The position numbers and the translations under genes are program-made. Below are positions 36,114 through 48,651 of a DNA stretch of 64,000 nucleotides, piece by piece. Within the stretch, counting starts at the first letter, position 1. Each line of letters opens with the position of its first letter. The notes under the pieces are model-generated. The model saw only the letters and a program-made list of their open reading frames with translations. It had not been told where the DNA came from and searched no databases. Source of the stretch: Martelella limonii (lineage in GTDB: Bacteria > Pseudomonadota > Alphaproteobacteria > Rhizobiales > Rhizobiaceae); NCBI RefSeq assembly GCF_013344475.1, contig NZ_JABUOU010000011.1, positions 62,001-126,000 of the forward strand, written 5' to 3'.

Positions 36114-37694
36114 ATGGGTTATGATTTCATCATTGTCGGCGGTGGTTCGGCGGGTTCGGTGCTGGCGGCGAGGCTTTCCGAAAACCCCGAGGTCAGCGTG
36201 CTTTTGCTGGAGGCCGGCGGCAGCGACCGGCACCCGTTCTACACCCTTCCGGCGGGCTTTGCCAAAATGACCAAGGGGATCGGCAGCTGGGGCTGGCACA
36301 CCGTTCCGCAGCGGCACATGAACAACATGTCGATCCGCTATACCCAGGCCAAGGTGATTGGCGGCGGCTCCTCCATCAACGCCCAGATCTACACCCGCGG
36401 CAACCGGCTGGATTATGACGAATGGCGTCAGATGGGCTGCACGGGCTGGAGCTATGACGATGTGCTGCCCTTCTTCCGCAAGGCCGAGGACAACGACACC
36501 TACGACAATGAATATCACGGCAAGGGCGGTCCGCTTGGGGTTTCGAAGCCTTCCGCACCGCTGCCGATCTGCGAGGCCTATTTCAGGGCAGCGGGGGAAA
36601 TGGGCATTCCGTTCAACGCCGACATGACCGGCGAGCGCCAGGACGGCGTCGGCTATTACCAGCTGACCCAGCGCCATGCGCGCCGCTCCTCTGCCGCCAA
36701 GGCCTATCTCGCGCCCACCCGCCACCGCAAGAACCTCACCATCCGCACCGGTGTCGAGACCCGGCGCATCCGCATCGAAAACGGCCGTGCGACGGGCGTC
36801 GAGACCGCCACGGGCGAGGTGCTGACGGCTGGGCGCGAGGTGCTGCTGTCATCGGGCGCGATCGGTTCTCCGCGTCTTTTGATGTTATCCGGCATCGGCC
36901 CGGCCGAGCACCTGCGCAAGGCCGGGATCGAGGCCGTGTTCGATCATCCCGAAGTGGGCGAGAATTTTCAGGACCATCTCGACCTCTTCACCATCCTCGA
37001 ATGCGCCGGCGACTTTACCTATGACAAATATGCCGAGCCATTCTGGTCGGCGGTGGCGGGGCTTCAATACCTCCTGACCCGCAAGGGCCCGGTCGCCTCC
37101 AGCCTGTTCGAGACCGGCGGCTTCTGGTATGCAGAAGAGGCCGCGCGCTCGCCCGACATCCAGTTTCATCTCGGCCTCGGCTCCGGCATCGAGGCGGGCG
37201 TGGAAAAGATGAAGAACCCCGGCGTGACCCTGAATTCGGCCTATCTCAGGCCACGCTCGCGCGGCTCGGTGCGGCTCAAATCCGCCAATCCCGCCGATGC
37301 GCCGCTGATCGATCCGAATTACTGGGCCGATCCCCATGACCGCGCAATGTCGATCAAGGGATTGAAGCTTGCGCAGGAGATCATGCATCAGGATGCGTTG
37401 AAGCCCTTCATCAAGCGGGAAATGCTGCCCGGACCGAAGGTGAAGACCGATGACGACTATTTCGCCTATGCCTGCCGCCACGCCAAGACGGACCATCATC
37501 CCGCCGGCACCTGCCGCATGGGCGCGGATGCGCGCGCCGTCGTCGATCCGGAACTCAAGTTCAACGGCATCGGCCAACTGCGCATCGTCGACGCCTCGAT
37601 CATGCCGACGCTGATCTCGTCCAACACCAATGCCGCCGCCATCATGATCGGCGAAAAAGCCGCCGACATGATCGCCCGCGAACACGGACTGTGA
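36114..37694 (+). CDS. GMC-family FAD-dependent oxidoreductase (choline/alcohol dehydrogenase-like)
   Basis: Flavoprotein of 526 residues that oxidises an alcohol group. FAD-binding GGGSAGSVLAARL at the N-terminus, the GMC signature QAKVIGGGSSINAQIYTRGN, and the C-terminal HPAGTCRMG catalytic region with SNTNAAAIMIGEKAA are all present. No signal peptide, so cytoplasmic. Relatives include BetA and alcohol or polyethylene-glycol dehydrogenases; without betB or betI nearby, choline is not favoured. The LacI-type regulator gene downstream may control it. Confidence 0.9.
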   Translation: MGYDFIIVGGGSAGSVLAARLSENPEVSVLLLEAGGSDRHPFYTLPAGFAKMTKGIGSWGWHTVPQRHMNNMSIRYTQAKVIGGGSSINAQIYTRGNRLDYDEWRQMGCTGWSYDDVLPFFRKAEDNDTYDNEYHGKGGPLGVSKPSAPLPICEAYFRAAGEMGIPFNADMTGERQDGVGYYQLTQRHARRSSAAKAYLAPTRHRKNLTIRTGVETRRIRIENGRATGVETATGEVLTAGREVLLSSGAIGSPRLLMLSGIGPAEHLRKAGIEAVFDHPEVGENFQDHLDLFTILECAGDFTYDKYAEPFWSAVAGLQYLLTRKGPVASSLFETGGFWYAEEAARSPDIQFHLGLGSGIEAGVEKMKNPGVTLNSAYLRPRSRGSVRLKSANPADAPLIDPNYWADPHDRAMSIKGLKLAQEIMHQDALKPFIKREMLPGPKVKTDDDYFAYACRHAKTDHHPAGTCRMGADARAVVDPELKFNGIGQLRIVDASIMPTLISSNTNAAAIMIGEKAADMIAREHGL

Positions 37695-37810
37695 GGGCTT
37701 GCGGAGCGTGCGCGAAGGGAGCATGAAGCGACTGGCGCCGATTTCGCAGTTCGGCTGAACGCGGCGAAAGGCATCGAGACTGAGTCATGGAGCCGCCTCT
37801 CTCCTTCCGG

Positions 37811-37888
37811 GTCATCCTCGGGCTTGACCCGAGGATCCAGGCGGGTTTTCCGTGTGGCGTGGATGCTCGGGTCAAGCCCGAGCATGAC
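37811..37888. repeat. paired palindromic repeat, family A, compact form
   Basis: Hairpins at 37811-37839 (stem ATCCTCGGG type) and 37861-37888 (stem ATGCTCGGG/CCCGAGCAT) with only about 20 bases between them, located between the GMC oxidoreductase and LacI genes. Confidence 0.8.
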
Positions 37889-37957
37889 GCTGAAAGAGAT
37901 GTGTGGACCTGAACCTGCGGACTGGTGACCGCCGGGTGACCCCTCGAGGGAGCGAAA

Positions 37958-38959
37958 ATGGCAAAACGACCGACGATCATCGATGTGGCCCGCCATGCAG
38001 GGGTGTCCAAATCGACGGTCTCGCTCGTGCTGCAGAACTCCGCGCTGGTCAAGAAGACGACGCGCAGCCGTGTCGAGCAATCCATGCAGGCGCTCAACTA
38101 TGTCTATAACCGGACCGCTGCCAATCTGCGCGGCGCAGAAGCCGGGCTGATCGGCCTCGTCATCAATGATCTGCGCAACCCGTTCTTCGCCGAATTCGCG
38201 GCCAGCGCCCAGATGACCTTTGCCGAGCACGGCTTTGCGACCGTAATCGCCAATACCGATGAAGACGTCACGATCCAGGCGCAGGTGATTTCCTCCATGG
38301 TCGAACACGGCGTTTCCGCGCTGATCATTTCGCCGGCCTATGGCGACGAAGGGGCGGTGTTCGAGCGGATTGGGCGGGCGGGCCTGCCTGCCCTTCAGGT
38401 GCTGCGCATGGCGTCGCCCGATACGGCGCGTTTTCCCTTTGCCTCGCTCGATTACGAAAGCGGCAGCCTGGAGGCTGCCCGGCATCTTGTCGAACGGGGG
38501 GCGCAGAAGATCGCCTTTGTCGGCGGCCTGCCGGATCGCGCCGTCACGCAGGAGCGGATGGCGGGCTACCGCGCCGTCCTCGGCGATCGCGCGCCGATAA
38601 CGCTGCTTGGCCGGCCGACCCGCGCCTTTGGCCGGGATGCGGCGTTGAGCCTTGCGCGCGATCCGCGCGGCATCGATGCGGTGCTCTGCTTCAACGATCT
38701 GGTAGCGCTCGGCATGATGGCGGGTTTTGCCGAAAAAGGCATTGCCGTGGGCCACGACATCGCCCTTGTCGGATTTGACGATATCGAGGAATGCGCGCTC
38801 GCCTATCCGAAGCTCTCATCGGTCCATTGCGATATCGGCGCTTTCGGCCGCGATGCGGCGGCGACCATGCTTTCATGGCTCGAGACCGGCGAGCGCCCGC
38901 CGGAACGGCATTTGTCGCCGGTGACGCTGATGGTGCGGGAGACGAGCGGGGGAAGGTGA
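37958..38959 (+). CDS. LacI-family transcriptional regulator
   Basis: Regulator of 333 residues: helix-turn-helix PTIIDVARHAGVSKSTVSLV at the N-terminus, hinge helix TAANLRG, then a periplasmic-binding-protein-like effector domain starting GLIGLVINDLRNPFFAE. Sugars are usual ligands. It lies 263 bases downstream of the GMC oxidoreductase on the same strand. CCCTCGAGGG (37941-37950), a palindrome, overlaps its ribosome binding site and could serve autoregulation. Confidence 0.92.
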   Translation: MAKRPTIIDVARHAGVSKSTVSLVLQNSALVKKTTRSRVEQSMQALNYVYNRTAANLRGAEAGLIGLVINDLRNPFFAEFAASAQMTFAEHGFATVIANTDEDVTIQAQVISSMVEHGVSALIISPAYGDEGAVFERIGRAGLPALQVLRMASPDTARFPFASLDYESGSLEAARHLVERGAQKIAFVGGLPDRAVTQERMAGYRAVLGDRAPITLLGRPTRAFGRDAALSLARDPRGIDAVLCFNDLVALGMMAGFAEKGIAVGHDIALVGFDDIEECALAYPKLSSVHCDIGAFGRDAAATMLSWLETGERPPERHLSPVTLMVRETSGGR

Positions 38960-39022
38960 TTCTGTAAACGAGCCTCGCGGCCAACGATCCGCCCTTGAGA
39001 GAAATCAATGGACTTGGAGCTT

Positions 39023-39182
39023 GCTCCCAATACTCTCTCCCGCCGGCGGGAGAGATGCCCCGAAAGGGGCAGTGAGGGTGGCACGGCATGTCGAATCGTG
39101 AAGGCGTTCGCGGTGATGGACTCCCCCCTCACTGTCGCTTTCGCGACATCTCTCCCCTCCGGGGCGAGAAGATTGGGGGGCT
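39023..39182. repeat. composite intergenic palindromic repeat, family B, copy 2 (inverted)
   Basis: Holds the same modules as 3971-4127 in reverse order and orientation: GCTCCCAATA, CTCTCCCGCCGGCGGGAGAG, CCCCGAAAGGGG, GTCGCTTTCGCGAC and ATTGGGGGG. It fills the gap between the LacI gene and ispG. Confidence 0.75.
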
Positions 39183-39227
39183 GTGCGGCCGCGCCAAGAC
39201 GGTGATCCAAGGCCGCCGACAGACTTG

Positions 39228-40478
39228 TTATTCCGCCGCTTGCGTGCCCGCGCCAAAACGCTGTTCGATATAATCGGCGACCATGGCCTCGAAATCGGCG
39301 GCGATATTGGGGCCGCGCAGCGTCTTGGCCTTCTTGCCATCGACGAAGACGGGGGCCGCGGGCGTTTCGCCGGTGCCTGGCAGCGAGATGCCGATATCGG
39401 CGTGCTTGCTTTCGCCCGGCCCATTGACGATGCAGCCCATGACCGCAACGTTGAGCGATTCCACGCCCGGATATTTCTCGCGCCACACCGGCATGTTCTT
39501 GCGCAGATCGGACTGGATCTTGGAGGCAAGCTCCTGAAACACGGTCGAGGTGGTGCGCCCGCAGCCGGGACAGGCGGCCACCACCGGCACGAACTGGCGG
39601 AAGCCCATGACCTGAAGCAGTTCCTGCGCCACCTGCACCTCACGGGTGCGGTCGCCGCCGGGTTCCGGCGTCAGAGATACCCGGATCGTATCGCCAATGC
39701 CGTGCTGCAGCACATAGCCCATGGAGGCGGCAGACGCGACGATGCCCTTGGTGCCCATGCCGGCCTCGGTCAGGCCAAGATGGAGCGCGTGGTCAGAGCG
39801 ATCGGCGATCATCGAATAGACCGCGATCAGATCCTGCACCTGGGAGACCTTGGCCGACAGGATGATGCGGTTCCTCGGCAGGCCGATCTCCTCCGCAAGC
39901 TCGGCAGACAGCAGCGCCGATTGCACGATCGCCTCGCGGGTAACGTCGCGGGCCGAAAGCGGCGAACCGGCCTCGGCATTCTCGTCCATCAGCCGGGTTA
40001 GGAGTTCCTGATCGAGCGAGCCCCAGTTGACGCCGATGCGGACCGGCTTGTCGTAGCGGATCGCCATTTCCACGATCTCGGCGAACTGCTTGTCCTTCTT
40101 GTCCCTGAAACCGACATTGCCGGGATTGATGCGGTATTTGGCAAGCGCTTCCGCGCAGGCAGGGTGATCGGCGAGAAGCTTGTGGCCGATATAATGGAAA
40201 TCGCCGACCAGCGGCACATCGAGGCCAAGACGCTCCAGCCGTTCACGGATCTTCGGCACGGCGGCCGCCGCTTCGTCGCGGTCGACGGTGATGCGCACCA
40301 GTTCGGACCCAGCCTTGGAAAGGGCGGCGACCTGGGCAACGGTCGCATCGATATCGGCGGTATCGGTGTTGGTCATCGACTGCACCACCACCGGCGCGCC
40401 GCCACCCACGATCACGCCGCCGACATCGACGGCGACCGAGGCGCGGCGCTGCAGCGGATCATAATTCGGGCGCGACAT
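39228..40478 (-). CDS. ispG: 4-hydroxy-3-methylbut-2-en-1-yl diphosphate synthase (flavodoxin)
   Basis: Iron-sulfur enzyme of the methylerythritol phosphate pathway to isoprenoids. The 416 residues are the usual length. The [4Fe-4S] cysteines are in ACPGCGRTT and [10 protein letters not shown], and the N-terminal TIM barrel begins [30 protein letters not shown] precedes the ATG. Transcribed alone, with no other MEP gene in the window. Confidence 0.97.
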   Translation of the reverse strand: MSRPNYDPLQRRASVAVDVGGVIVGGGAPVVVQSMTNTDTADIDATVAQVAALSKAGSELVRITVDRDEAAAAVPKIRERLERLGLDVPLVGDFHYIGHKLLADHPACAEALAKYRINPGNVGFRDKKDKQFAEIVEMAIRYDKPVRIGVNWGSLDQELLTRLMDENAEAGSPLSARDVTREAIVQSALLSAELAEEIGLPRNRIILSAKVSQVQDLIAVYSMIADRSDHALHLGLTEAGMGTKGIVASAASMGYVLQHGIGDTIRVSLTPEPGGDRTREVQVAQELLQVMGFRQFVPVVAACPGCGRTTSTVFQELASKIQSDLRKNMPVWREKYPGVESLNVAVMGCIVNGPGESKHADIGISLPGTGETPAAPVFVDGKKAKTLRGPNIAADFEAMVADYIEQRFGAGTQAAE

Positions 40479-40531
40479 GGTCTTCTCCGGAAAGTTCTGA
40501 GCCCTTCAGGTGGTACAATGCCGCCCGCTTG

Positions 40532-41713
40532 TCAACTCCGGTGGTCGCGCTCGGCGTAGCGCGCGAGCGGCGCCATCAGGAACACGATGACATGCAGAAG
40601 CGAGAGCGCCGTGAAGATCGGCGCAAAGCCGATATGCTCGGCAATGAAGCCGATCAGCGAGGGTGCGGCCAGAATGCCCGAATAGCCGAGCATGGTCGTA
40701 ACCGAAAGCCCGATGCCCGGCTGCAGGCCCGGCAGATTGCCGGCTGCGGAAAATGCGACCGGCACCAGGTTCGAGATGCCGATGCCGGTGATCGCAAAGC
40801 CGATGATCACCACGGTGAGGTTGGGCGCGAGCCCGGCGCATAACAGGCCGAAGATCGAAAACGCCGCGCAGAAGCGAACCGTCATGACCGCGCCGAAACG
40901 GTCGCGCACATGGTCGCCGGCAAAGCGCATCACCGTCATCGTCAGCTGGAAGGCCGCGAAACCGAAACCGGCCGAAATCAGCGTGCCACCCAGTTCGTCA
41001 CGCAGATAGATCGCGCTCCAGTCCAGGACAGCGCCTTCGGGGATCATCGAAAACAGCGCCATGATGCCGATCAGCCAGGGGAGCGGCGATCTCGGCAGGC
41101 GGATCTTTTCGCGCCGCGCGCTTTCTTCCGGCGCATCCGCGAGAATCTTCGGAAACGCAACGGCCAGCAGGACACTGGCGATGGCCGTCACGATCAGCGT
41201 GTGCCCGAGCGAGCCGACATGGGCAATCAGAAAGCCGCCGATACTGGCGCCGGCAAGGCCTCCGAGGCTCCAGAAGCCGTGGCAGGACGACATGATCGCC
41301 CGCCGCTCCGCCGTCTCGACGGCCACGGCATTGCCATTCATGGACACATCCATCGCCGCCATCAGCGCCCCGAACAGGAAGATCGCCGGCACTGCCAGCG
41401 CGACGGAGCCTGCAAGCGTGAGGAGGAGGAGCGTCGGGATGAACGCGACCGCGACGGCCTTGACGACCGGGGTTGCGCCATAACGGGCAATCAGCACGCC
41501 GGTAAACGGCATGGCCATGATCGAGCCGACGCCGAAAACCAGGATCATCAGTCCGAGCGCGGCCTCCGACAGGCGGAGACGCTCGGCGAAGACCGGTATC
41601 TTCGGCGCCCAAGAGCCCATGATGAAACCGTTCATCAGGAACAGCAGCGAGGTCGCAAGACGCGGTGAGGACATGTAGCGCCGGCGGGGCGCCGAAACGA
41701 TCGTGGTGTTCAT
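40532..41713 (-). CDS. MFS transporter coupled to a DeoR regulator
   Basis: Major facilitator protein of 393 residues with twelve hydrophobic helices. It resembles the YbjJ-type MFS group (LLFLMNGFIMGSWAPKIPVF at the start, GALMAAMDVSMNGNAVAVE in the first half). Its ATG overlaps the stop of the DeoR-family gene by ATGA, so the regulator and transporter form one operon; a sugar-related substrate is likely by analogy. A second possible start lies 13 codons downstream. Confidence 0.87.
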   Translation of the reverse strand: MNTTIVSAPRRRYMSSPRLATSLLFLMNGFIMGSWAPKIPVFAERLRLSEAALGLMILVFGVGSIMAMPFTGVLIARYGATPVVKAVAVAFIPTLLLLTLAGSVALAVPAIFLFGALMAAMDVSMNGNAVAVETAERRAIMSSCHGFWSLGGLAGASIGGFLIAHVGSLGHTLIVTAIASVLLAVAFPKILADAPEESARREKIRLPRSPLPWLIGIMALFSMIPEGAVLDWSAIYLRDELGGTLISAGFGFAAFQLTMTVMRFAGDHVRDRFGAVMTVRFCAAFSIFGLLCAGLAPNLTVVIIGFAITGIGISNLVPVAFSAAGNLPGLQPGIGLSVTTMLGYSGILAAPSLIGFIAEHIGFAPIFTALSLLHVIVFLMAPLARYAERDHRS

Positions 41714-42489
41714 CTTCTATCCGTCGCGGGTTTGATCAGCGTGACGCCGGTTTCTTCAAGTGTCGCCCGCACGTCCGATGGCAGGCGGGCGCTGACGACG
41801 AGGCCATCCAGCGCCTCGAGCGCCAGCACGCTGCAGGGCGCGCGGGTGGCGAACTTGTCGGCGGTCACCGCCGTGATGACGCGCCGCGCACGGGTCGCGG
41901 CCTCGCGCTTGAACAGCGCATCCTCATAATGGAAGCAGGTAAGCCCCGCCTCGACATCGAGACCGCAGGTGCCGAGCAGGCACAGATCGAAATGAAAGCG
42001 CTCGAGCTCGGCCACGGATTTGGTGCCGATCGCACCGCCGACATCGCGGTGGATGATACCGCCGATCATGATCACGGTAAGGGCCTCGCGGCCATCGAGC
42101 GCTGCCGCGATCGCCGGTGCATTGGTCACGATGGTGGCCGTGGAACCCTTGGGCAGCGCGCGGGCCGCGGCGATGTTGGTGCTCGACGCATCAAGAAACA
42201 CGCTCATGCCATCTTCGATCTCGCCGGCAAGAACGCGGCCGAGCGCAGCCTTTTCGGCGCTGTCCCGCCCTTCGCGGCGGCCGAGCGTGCCGTGCTGGGG
42301 CGCCACAGGAAGCGCCCCGCCATAGACGCGCTCGCACAGGCCGCGCGCGGCGAGATCGCGCAGGTCACGGCGTATCGTATCCTCGGAGACAGAAAACTCC
42401 ACAGCCAGATCCGCCGCCAGCACCCGGCCTGCGGAATGAAGGCGTTCCAGGATGACGTCCTGCCGCTCGCGGATGAGAAGTTCATTCAT
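41710..42489 (-). CDS. DeoR-family transcriptional regulator
   Basis: Regulator of 259 residues with an N-terminal winged helix (LAADLAVEFSVSEDTIRRDL) and a phosphosugar-sensing domain (VFLDASSTNIAAARAL, then VTAVTADKF). It is the first gene of an operon with the MFS transporter. Two direct copies of CATGCAT upstream are probable operator half-sites. The ribosome binding site is weak. Confidence 0.92.
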   Translation of the reverse strand: MNELLIRERQDVILERLHSAGRVLAADLAVEFSVSEDTIRRDLRDLAARGLCERVYGGALPVAPQHGTLGRREGRDSAEKAALGRVLAGEIEDGMSVFLDASSTNIAAARALPKGSTATIVTNAPAIAAALDGREALTVIMIGGIIHRDVGGAIGTKSVAELERFHFDLCLLGTCGLDVEAGLTCFHYEDALFKREAATRARRVITAVTADKFATRAPCSVLALEALDGLVVSARLPSDVRATLEETGVTLIKPATDRR

Positions 42490-42505
42490 TCGGATCACCC
42501 AAATC

Positions 42506-42541
42506 GTGCACAAACATGCATAATCCAGTTAAATCATGCAT
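42506..42541. promoter_or_regulatory. direct repeats upstream of the DeoR gene, probable operator
   Basis: CATGCAT occurs at 42515-42521 and 42535-42541, exactly 20 bases apart (two helical turns), with a related GTGCAC at 42506-42511. The sites lie 17-52 bases before the DeoR start codon, a usual place for autoregulation. Confidence 0.45.
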
Positions 42542-42590
42542 GCAAGATGAAGGTGACAATTTGGGCATGCCGTGCGGGCTCGGAGATGCG

Positions 42591-43073
42591 CTATTCGAAT
42601 GCCGAAAGCCAGCGGGCAAGCAGGCGGTCGAGCTGATCGCGTTCTTCGGCGGTCAACTGCGCGATCAGCGCATGCTGGTTGCCGACATGGGCGCCGACCG
42701 CTTCATCGATCAGCGCGAAACCCTTTTCAGTCAACGCGATGACGAATCCACGCCCGTCCGCGGGGTTTCGCATCCGGGACACGAAACCGGCTTCAACGAG
42801 ACGGTCGATGCGGTTGGTCATCGTGCCGGACGAGACCATGGTCCAATCCATGAGATCGGAAGGGGAAAGCGCATAGGGCGGCCCCGACCGTCGCAAGGTT
42901 GCCAGTACGTCGAAGCTTGAGGCACTCAGCCCGTAACGGGCGAATATGGTTTCGAGCCCCCTCGACAGGTGAACCTGAAGTCGGTTGAGCCGGCCCATGA
43001 CGCCCATCGGGCCGACATCGAGGTCCGGCCGCGCCGCCTGCCATTGCGCCAAGATTCTGTCCACATGATCCAT
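42591..43073 (-). CDS. MarR-family transcriptional regulator of the EamA transporter
   Basis: Winged-helix regulator of 160 residues. The core reads LSPSDLMDWTMVSSGTMTNR followed by the wing NPADGRGFVIALTEKG. It is divergent from an EamA transporter with 77 bases between the start codons, a classic MarR/efflux layout, and two operator-like palindromes lie in that gap. A minus-strand promoter TTGACG-N16-TAGTCT (43107-43080) would start transcription almost at the ATG, suggesting a very short or absent leader. Confidence 0.9.
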   Translation of the reverse strand: MDHVDRILAQWQAARPDLDVGPMGVMGRLNRLQVHLSRGLETIFARYGLSASSFDVLATLRRSGPPYALSPSDLMDWTMVSSGTMTNRIDRLVEAGFVSRMRNPADGRGFVIALTEKGFALIDEAVGAHVGNQHALIAQLTAEERDQLDRLLARWLSAFE

Positions 43074-43094
43074 GGCGGCAGACTAGGCAATTTC

Positions 43095-43136
43095 ATCTTG
43101 ACGTCAAGATTTATGAACTTATCTTGATGTCGAGAT
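43095..43136. promoter_or_regulatory. twin MarR operators between the MarR and EamA genes
   Basis: ATCTTGACGTCAAGAT (43095-43110) is a perfect 16-bp palindrome. ATCTTGATGTCGAGAT (43121-43136) matches it at 14 of 16 positions. Starts are 26 bases apart. Both lie between divergent start codons. Confidence 0.7.
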
Positions 43137-43150
43137 AAATGGAGGCATCC

Positions 43151-44050
43151 ATGGTCAAACCGTCCGACTTCCTTTGCACCGGACTTGCGCCCGCGATCTG
43201 GGGCAGCACCTACATCGTCACCACGCAATGGCTGCCGCCGGGCTTTCCGCTGACGGTCAGCCTGCTGCGGGCGCTTCCCGCAGGCATCATCCTGCTTCTC
43301 GTCGTCCGCCGGCTTCCGGAGCTCCGCTGGTTGCCGAAACTCTTCCTCCTGGGCTTCCTGAACTTCACACTGTTCTGGACGCTGCTGTTCGTCGCGGCAT
43401 ACCGGCTGCCGGGCGGGGTCGCCGCAACCCTTGGCGCAACGCAGCCGCTGATCGTTCTGTTTCTGGCCCGCGCCCTGATCGGCGCACCGATACGGCCACT
43501 GGCCATCGTCGCGGCCTTTGCCGGGCTTGCCGGCGTCGGTCTGCTCCTGATTTCGTCGCACATCTCCCTGGACCCTGTCGGCATCGCGGCCGCGTTCGGT
43601 GGCGCGCTGTCGATGGCCTTCGGCACGGTGCTGACCCGAAAATGGCAATGGCCAGTGTCGCCGCTGACCCTGACGGCCTGGCAGCTGACGGCAGGCGGAC
43701 TGCTGCTGGCGCCGATCGCGCTTCTGGCGGAGCAGGGCTTTCCCCTGCCGGACATGAAAAACCTCGCCGGCCTCGTCTGGCTCGGACTGATCGGCGCGGC
43801 TCTGACCTATGTCCTCTGGTTTCGCGGCATCGCGCGGATCGGCCCCGGCAATGCGGCCCTGCTCGGCTTCCTGAGCCCGCTCAGCGCTGTTTTGTTGGGC
43901 TGGTTGATCCTCGGCGAGGCGCTGACGCCCATCCAGCTAGCCGGCGCCGCCCTCGTCTTGGCGAGCCTGTGGACGGGCCAGCGCGCCGGACGCGCCGCGC
44001 CCGCAACCTTCGGAAAATCGAGTGCAGAAACGAAAACCCCGGCACAATGA
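43151..44050 (+). CDS. EamA-family transporter (probable efflux)
   Basis: Ten-helix DMT-superfamily protein of 299 residues, beginning LCTGLAPAIWGSTYIVTTQW, a typical first helix of the EamA repeat; the second repeat contains GLIGAALTYVLWFRGIARIG. GGAGG precedes the ATG at 43151. Divergent from its MarR regulator. Its stop codon lies in the loop of a terminator hairpin. Export of an amino acid or metabolite is typical for the family. Confidence 0.88.
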   Translation: MVKPSDFLCTGLAPAIWGSTYIVTTQWLPPGFPLTVSLLRALPAGIILLLVVRRLPELRWLPKLFLLGFLNFTLFWTLLFVAAYRLPGGVAATLGATQPLIVLFLARALIGAPIRPLAIVAAFAGLAGVGLLLISSHISLDPVGIAAAFGGALSMAFGTVLTRKWQWPVSPLTLTAWQLTAGGLLLAPIALLAEQGFPLPDMKNLAGLVWLGLIGAALTYVLWFRGIARIGPGNAALLGFLSPLSAVLLGWLILGEALTPIQLAGAALVLASLWTGQRAGRAAPATFGKSSAETKTPAQ

Positions 44051-44059
44051 CCGGGGTTT
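44034..44059. terminator. bidirectional terminator spanning the EamA stop codon
   Basis: AAACCCCGG (44034-44042) and CCGGGGTTT (44051-44059) form a 9-bp GC-rich stem with an 8-base loop that holds the stop codon. A and T runs on the flanks allow it to serve both the EamA gene and the convergent pyc gene. Confidence 0.65.
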
Positions 44060-44105
44060 CCAACCTCTCAACAGTTTGAAGATCGCCAGCCGTGGCCGGC
44101 CGCCA

Positions 44106-47567
<3,462 letters not shown>

Positions 47568-47674
47568 GGGGAGGGCCTCCACGGGAAATCTTCGGGAAAT
47601 TCGCTTCACAAATTCATAGCCAAAGTGCGTCACGAGCGCAAACCCGGCAAGCGCTTTGACGGATGATCGACCAA

Positions 47675-48433
47675 TTATCTGATGAGACCCATGCGAAAGG
47701 CTATGGCTATCAGGTTCTGGCGGTTGCGCGCATCAAGCTTTCGCTGGAGACCGTTGACGTACCAGTCGACCGTATGGTGCGAGATCTGGGCGGCCTTCGC
47801 GGTCTCGACGGATGTCATTCCGGCAGCGATAGAATGCAGAATCAGGATCTCGCGGTCCGACAGTTTCGGGATCGGAACGATAGCCACCGGACCGCTTTCG
47901 CGGCGCTGCAGAATTGTTTCGCACTGGCGAAGACACTGGGCCGCAAGCGTGTTGAAGAGGCTGATTTCAACGGGGGAGAGTTCCACCCGTTCGGTCCTGC
48001 CGAGCGCGAGCTTTCCCATGAGCCCGTCGCGGGAAAACACCGGAAAGGTCATGCCGTGGGTGATGCCGGCCGCAGCGGCGCGTTCCAACAGTGATTTCAA
48101 CTTCTGATAGACGGGTTTGTTTTCCTGTCTGGCCGTATCAAGCGCGCTGTCCCATGTAAACGGCGCGTCGCCCGCCGAAAGGCTGGACCAGCCCGCATCG
48201 GCATCGCCTTCCGAAAGATCCGCAATTTCCGTGATTGGCCGGTTGTGGATCCAGTGGGTAACCGGCTTCCAGCGCGGCTCCTGGCCGTCGGCAGTGAACG
48301 TGCGGCGGAACAGCCCGCAATAGCTGAAACCATAGCCTGCAGCAGCATCGGAAATGACTTTCCCGACGCCGTCGACGTCCGTCATCTCGTGAACGAGCAC
48401 AAGATTTTTGAGGACGATATTGATGTTGTTCAT
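47675..48433 (-). CDS. LuxR-family regulator, probable solo
   Basis: Regulator of 252 residues. The last 60 residues (LSDREILILHSIAAGMTSVE then ISHHTVDWYVNGLQRKL) are a LuxR-type helix-turn-helix. The N-terminal part (GYGFSYCGLFRR, THWIHNRPITEI, GITHGMTFPVFSRDGLMGKL) resembles autoinducer-binding domains, including the GITHGMTFPV block typical of them. No luxI-type synthase gene is in the window, so it may be a solo receptor. GGAG precedes the ATG at 48433. Confidence 0.85.
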   Translation of the reverse strand: MNNINIVLKNLVLVHEMTDVDGVGKVISDAAAGYGFSYCGLFRRTFTADGQEPRWKPVTHWIHNRPITEIADLSEGDADAGWSSLSAGDAPFTWDSALDTARQENKPVYQKLKSLLERAAAAGITHGMTFPVFSRDGLMGKLALGRTERVELSPVEISLFNTLAAQCLRQCETILQRRESGPVAIVPIPKLSDREILILHSIAAGMTSVETAKAAQISHHTVDWYVNGLQRKLDARNRQNLIAIAFRMGLIR

Positions 48434-48651
48434 CCCATCTCCAGAACAATCCGGCCAGTTCCCGTACTGGCACGGCAAACATGTTCGTCTGTGCGACGAA
48501 TCGCGCCGCCTTTTGCGCGTCATGAGGGCATGAACAACAAAAAGGTCAGCGCTGATTTACATACATCTCAGACAAGATAAATACCATGCCGCATGGGACC
48601 GTGCCCTTCGGGCGTGGATCCCATTGCGGCAGGCGATCCGCCGGCGCGGCC

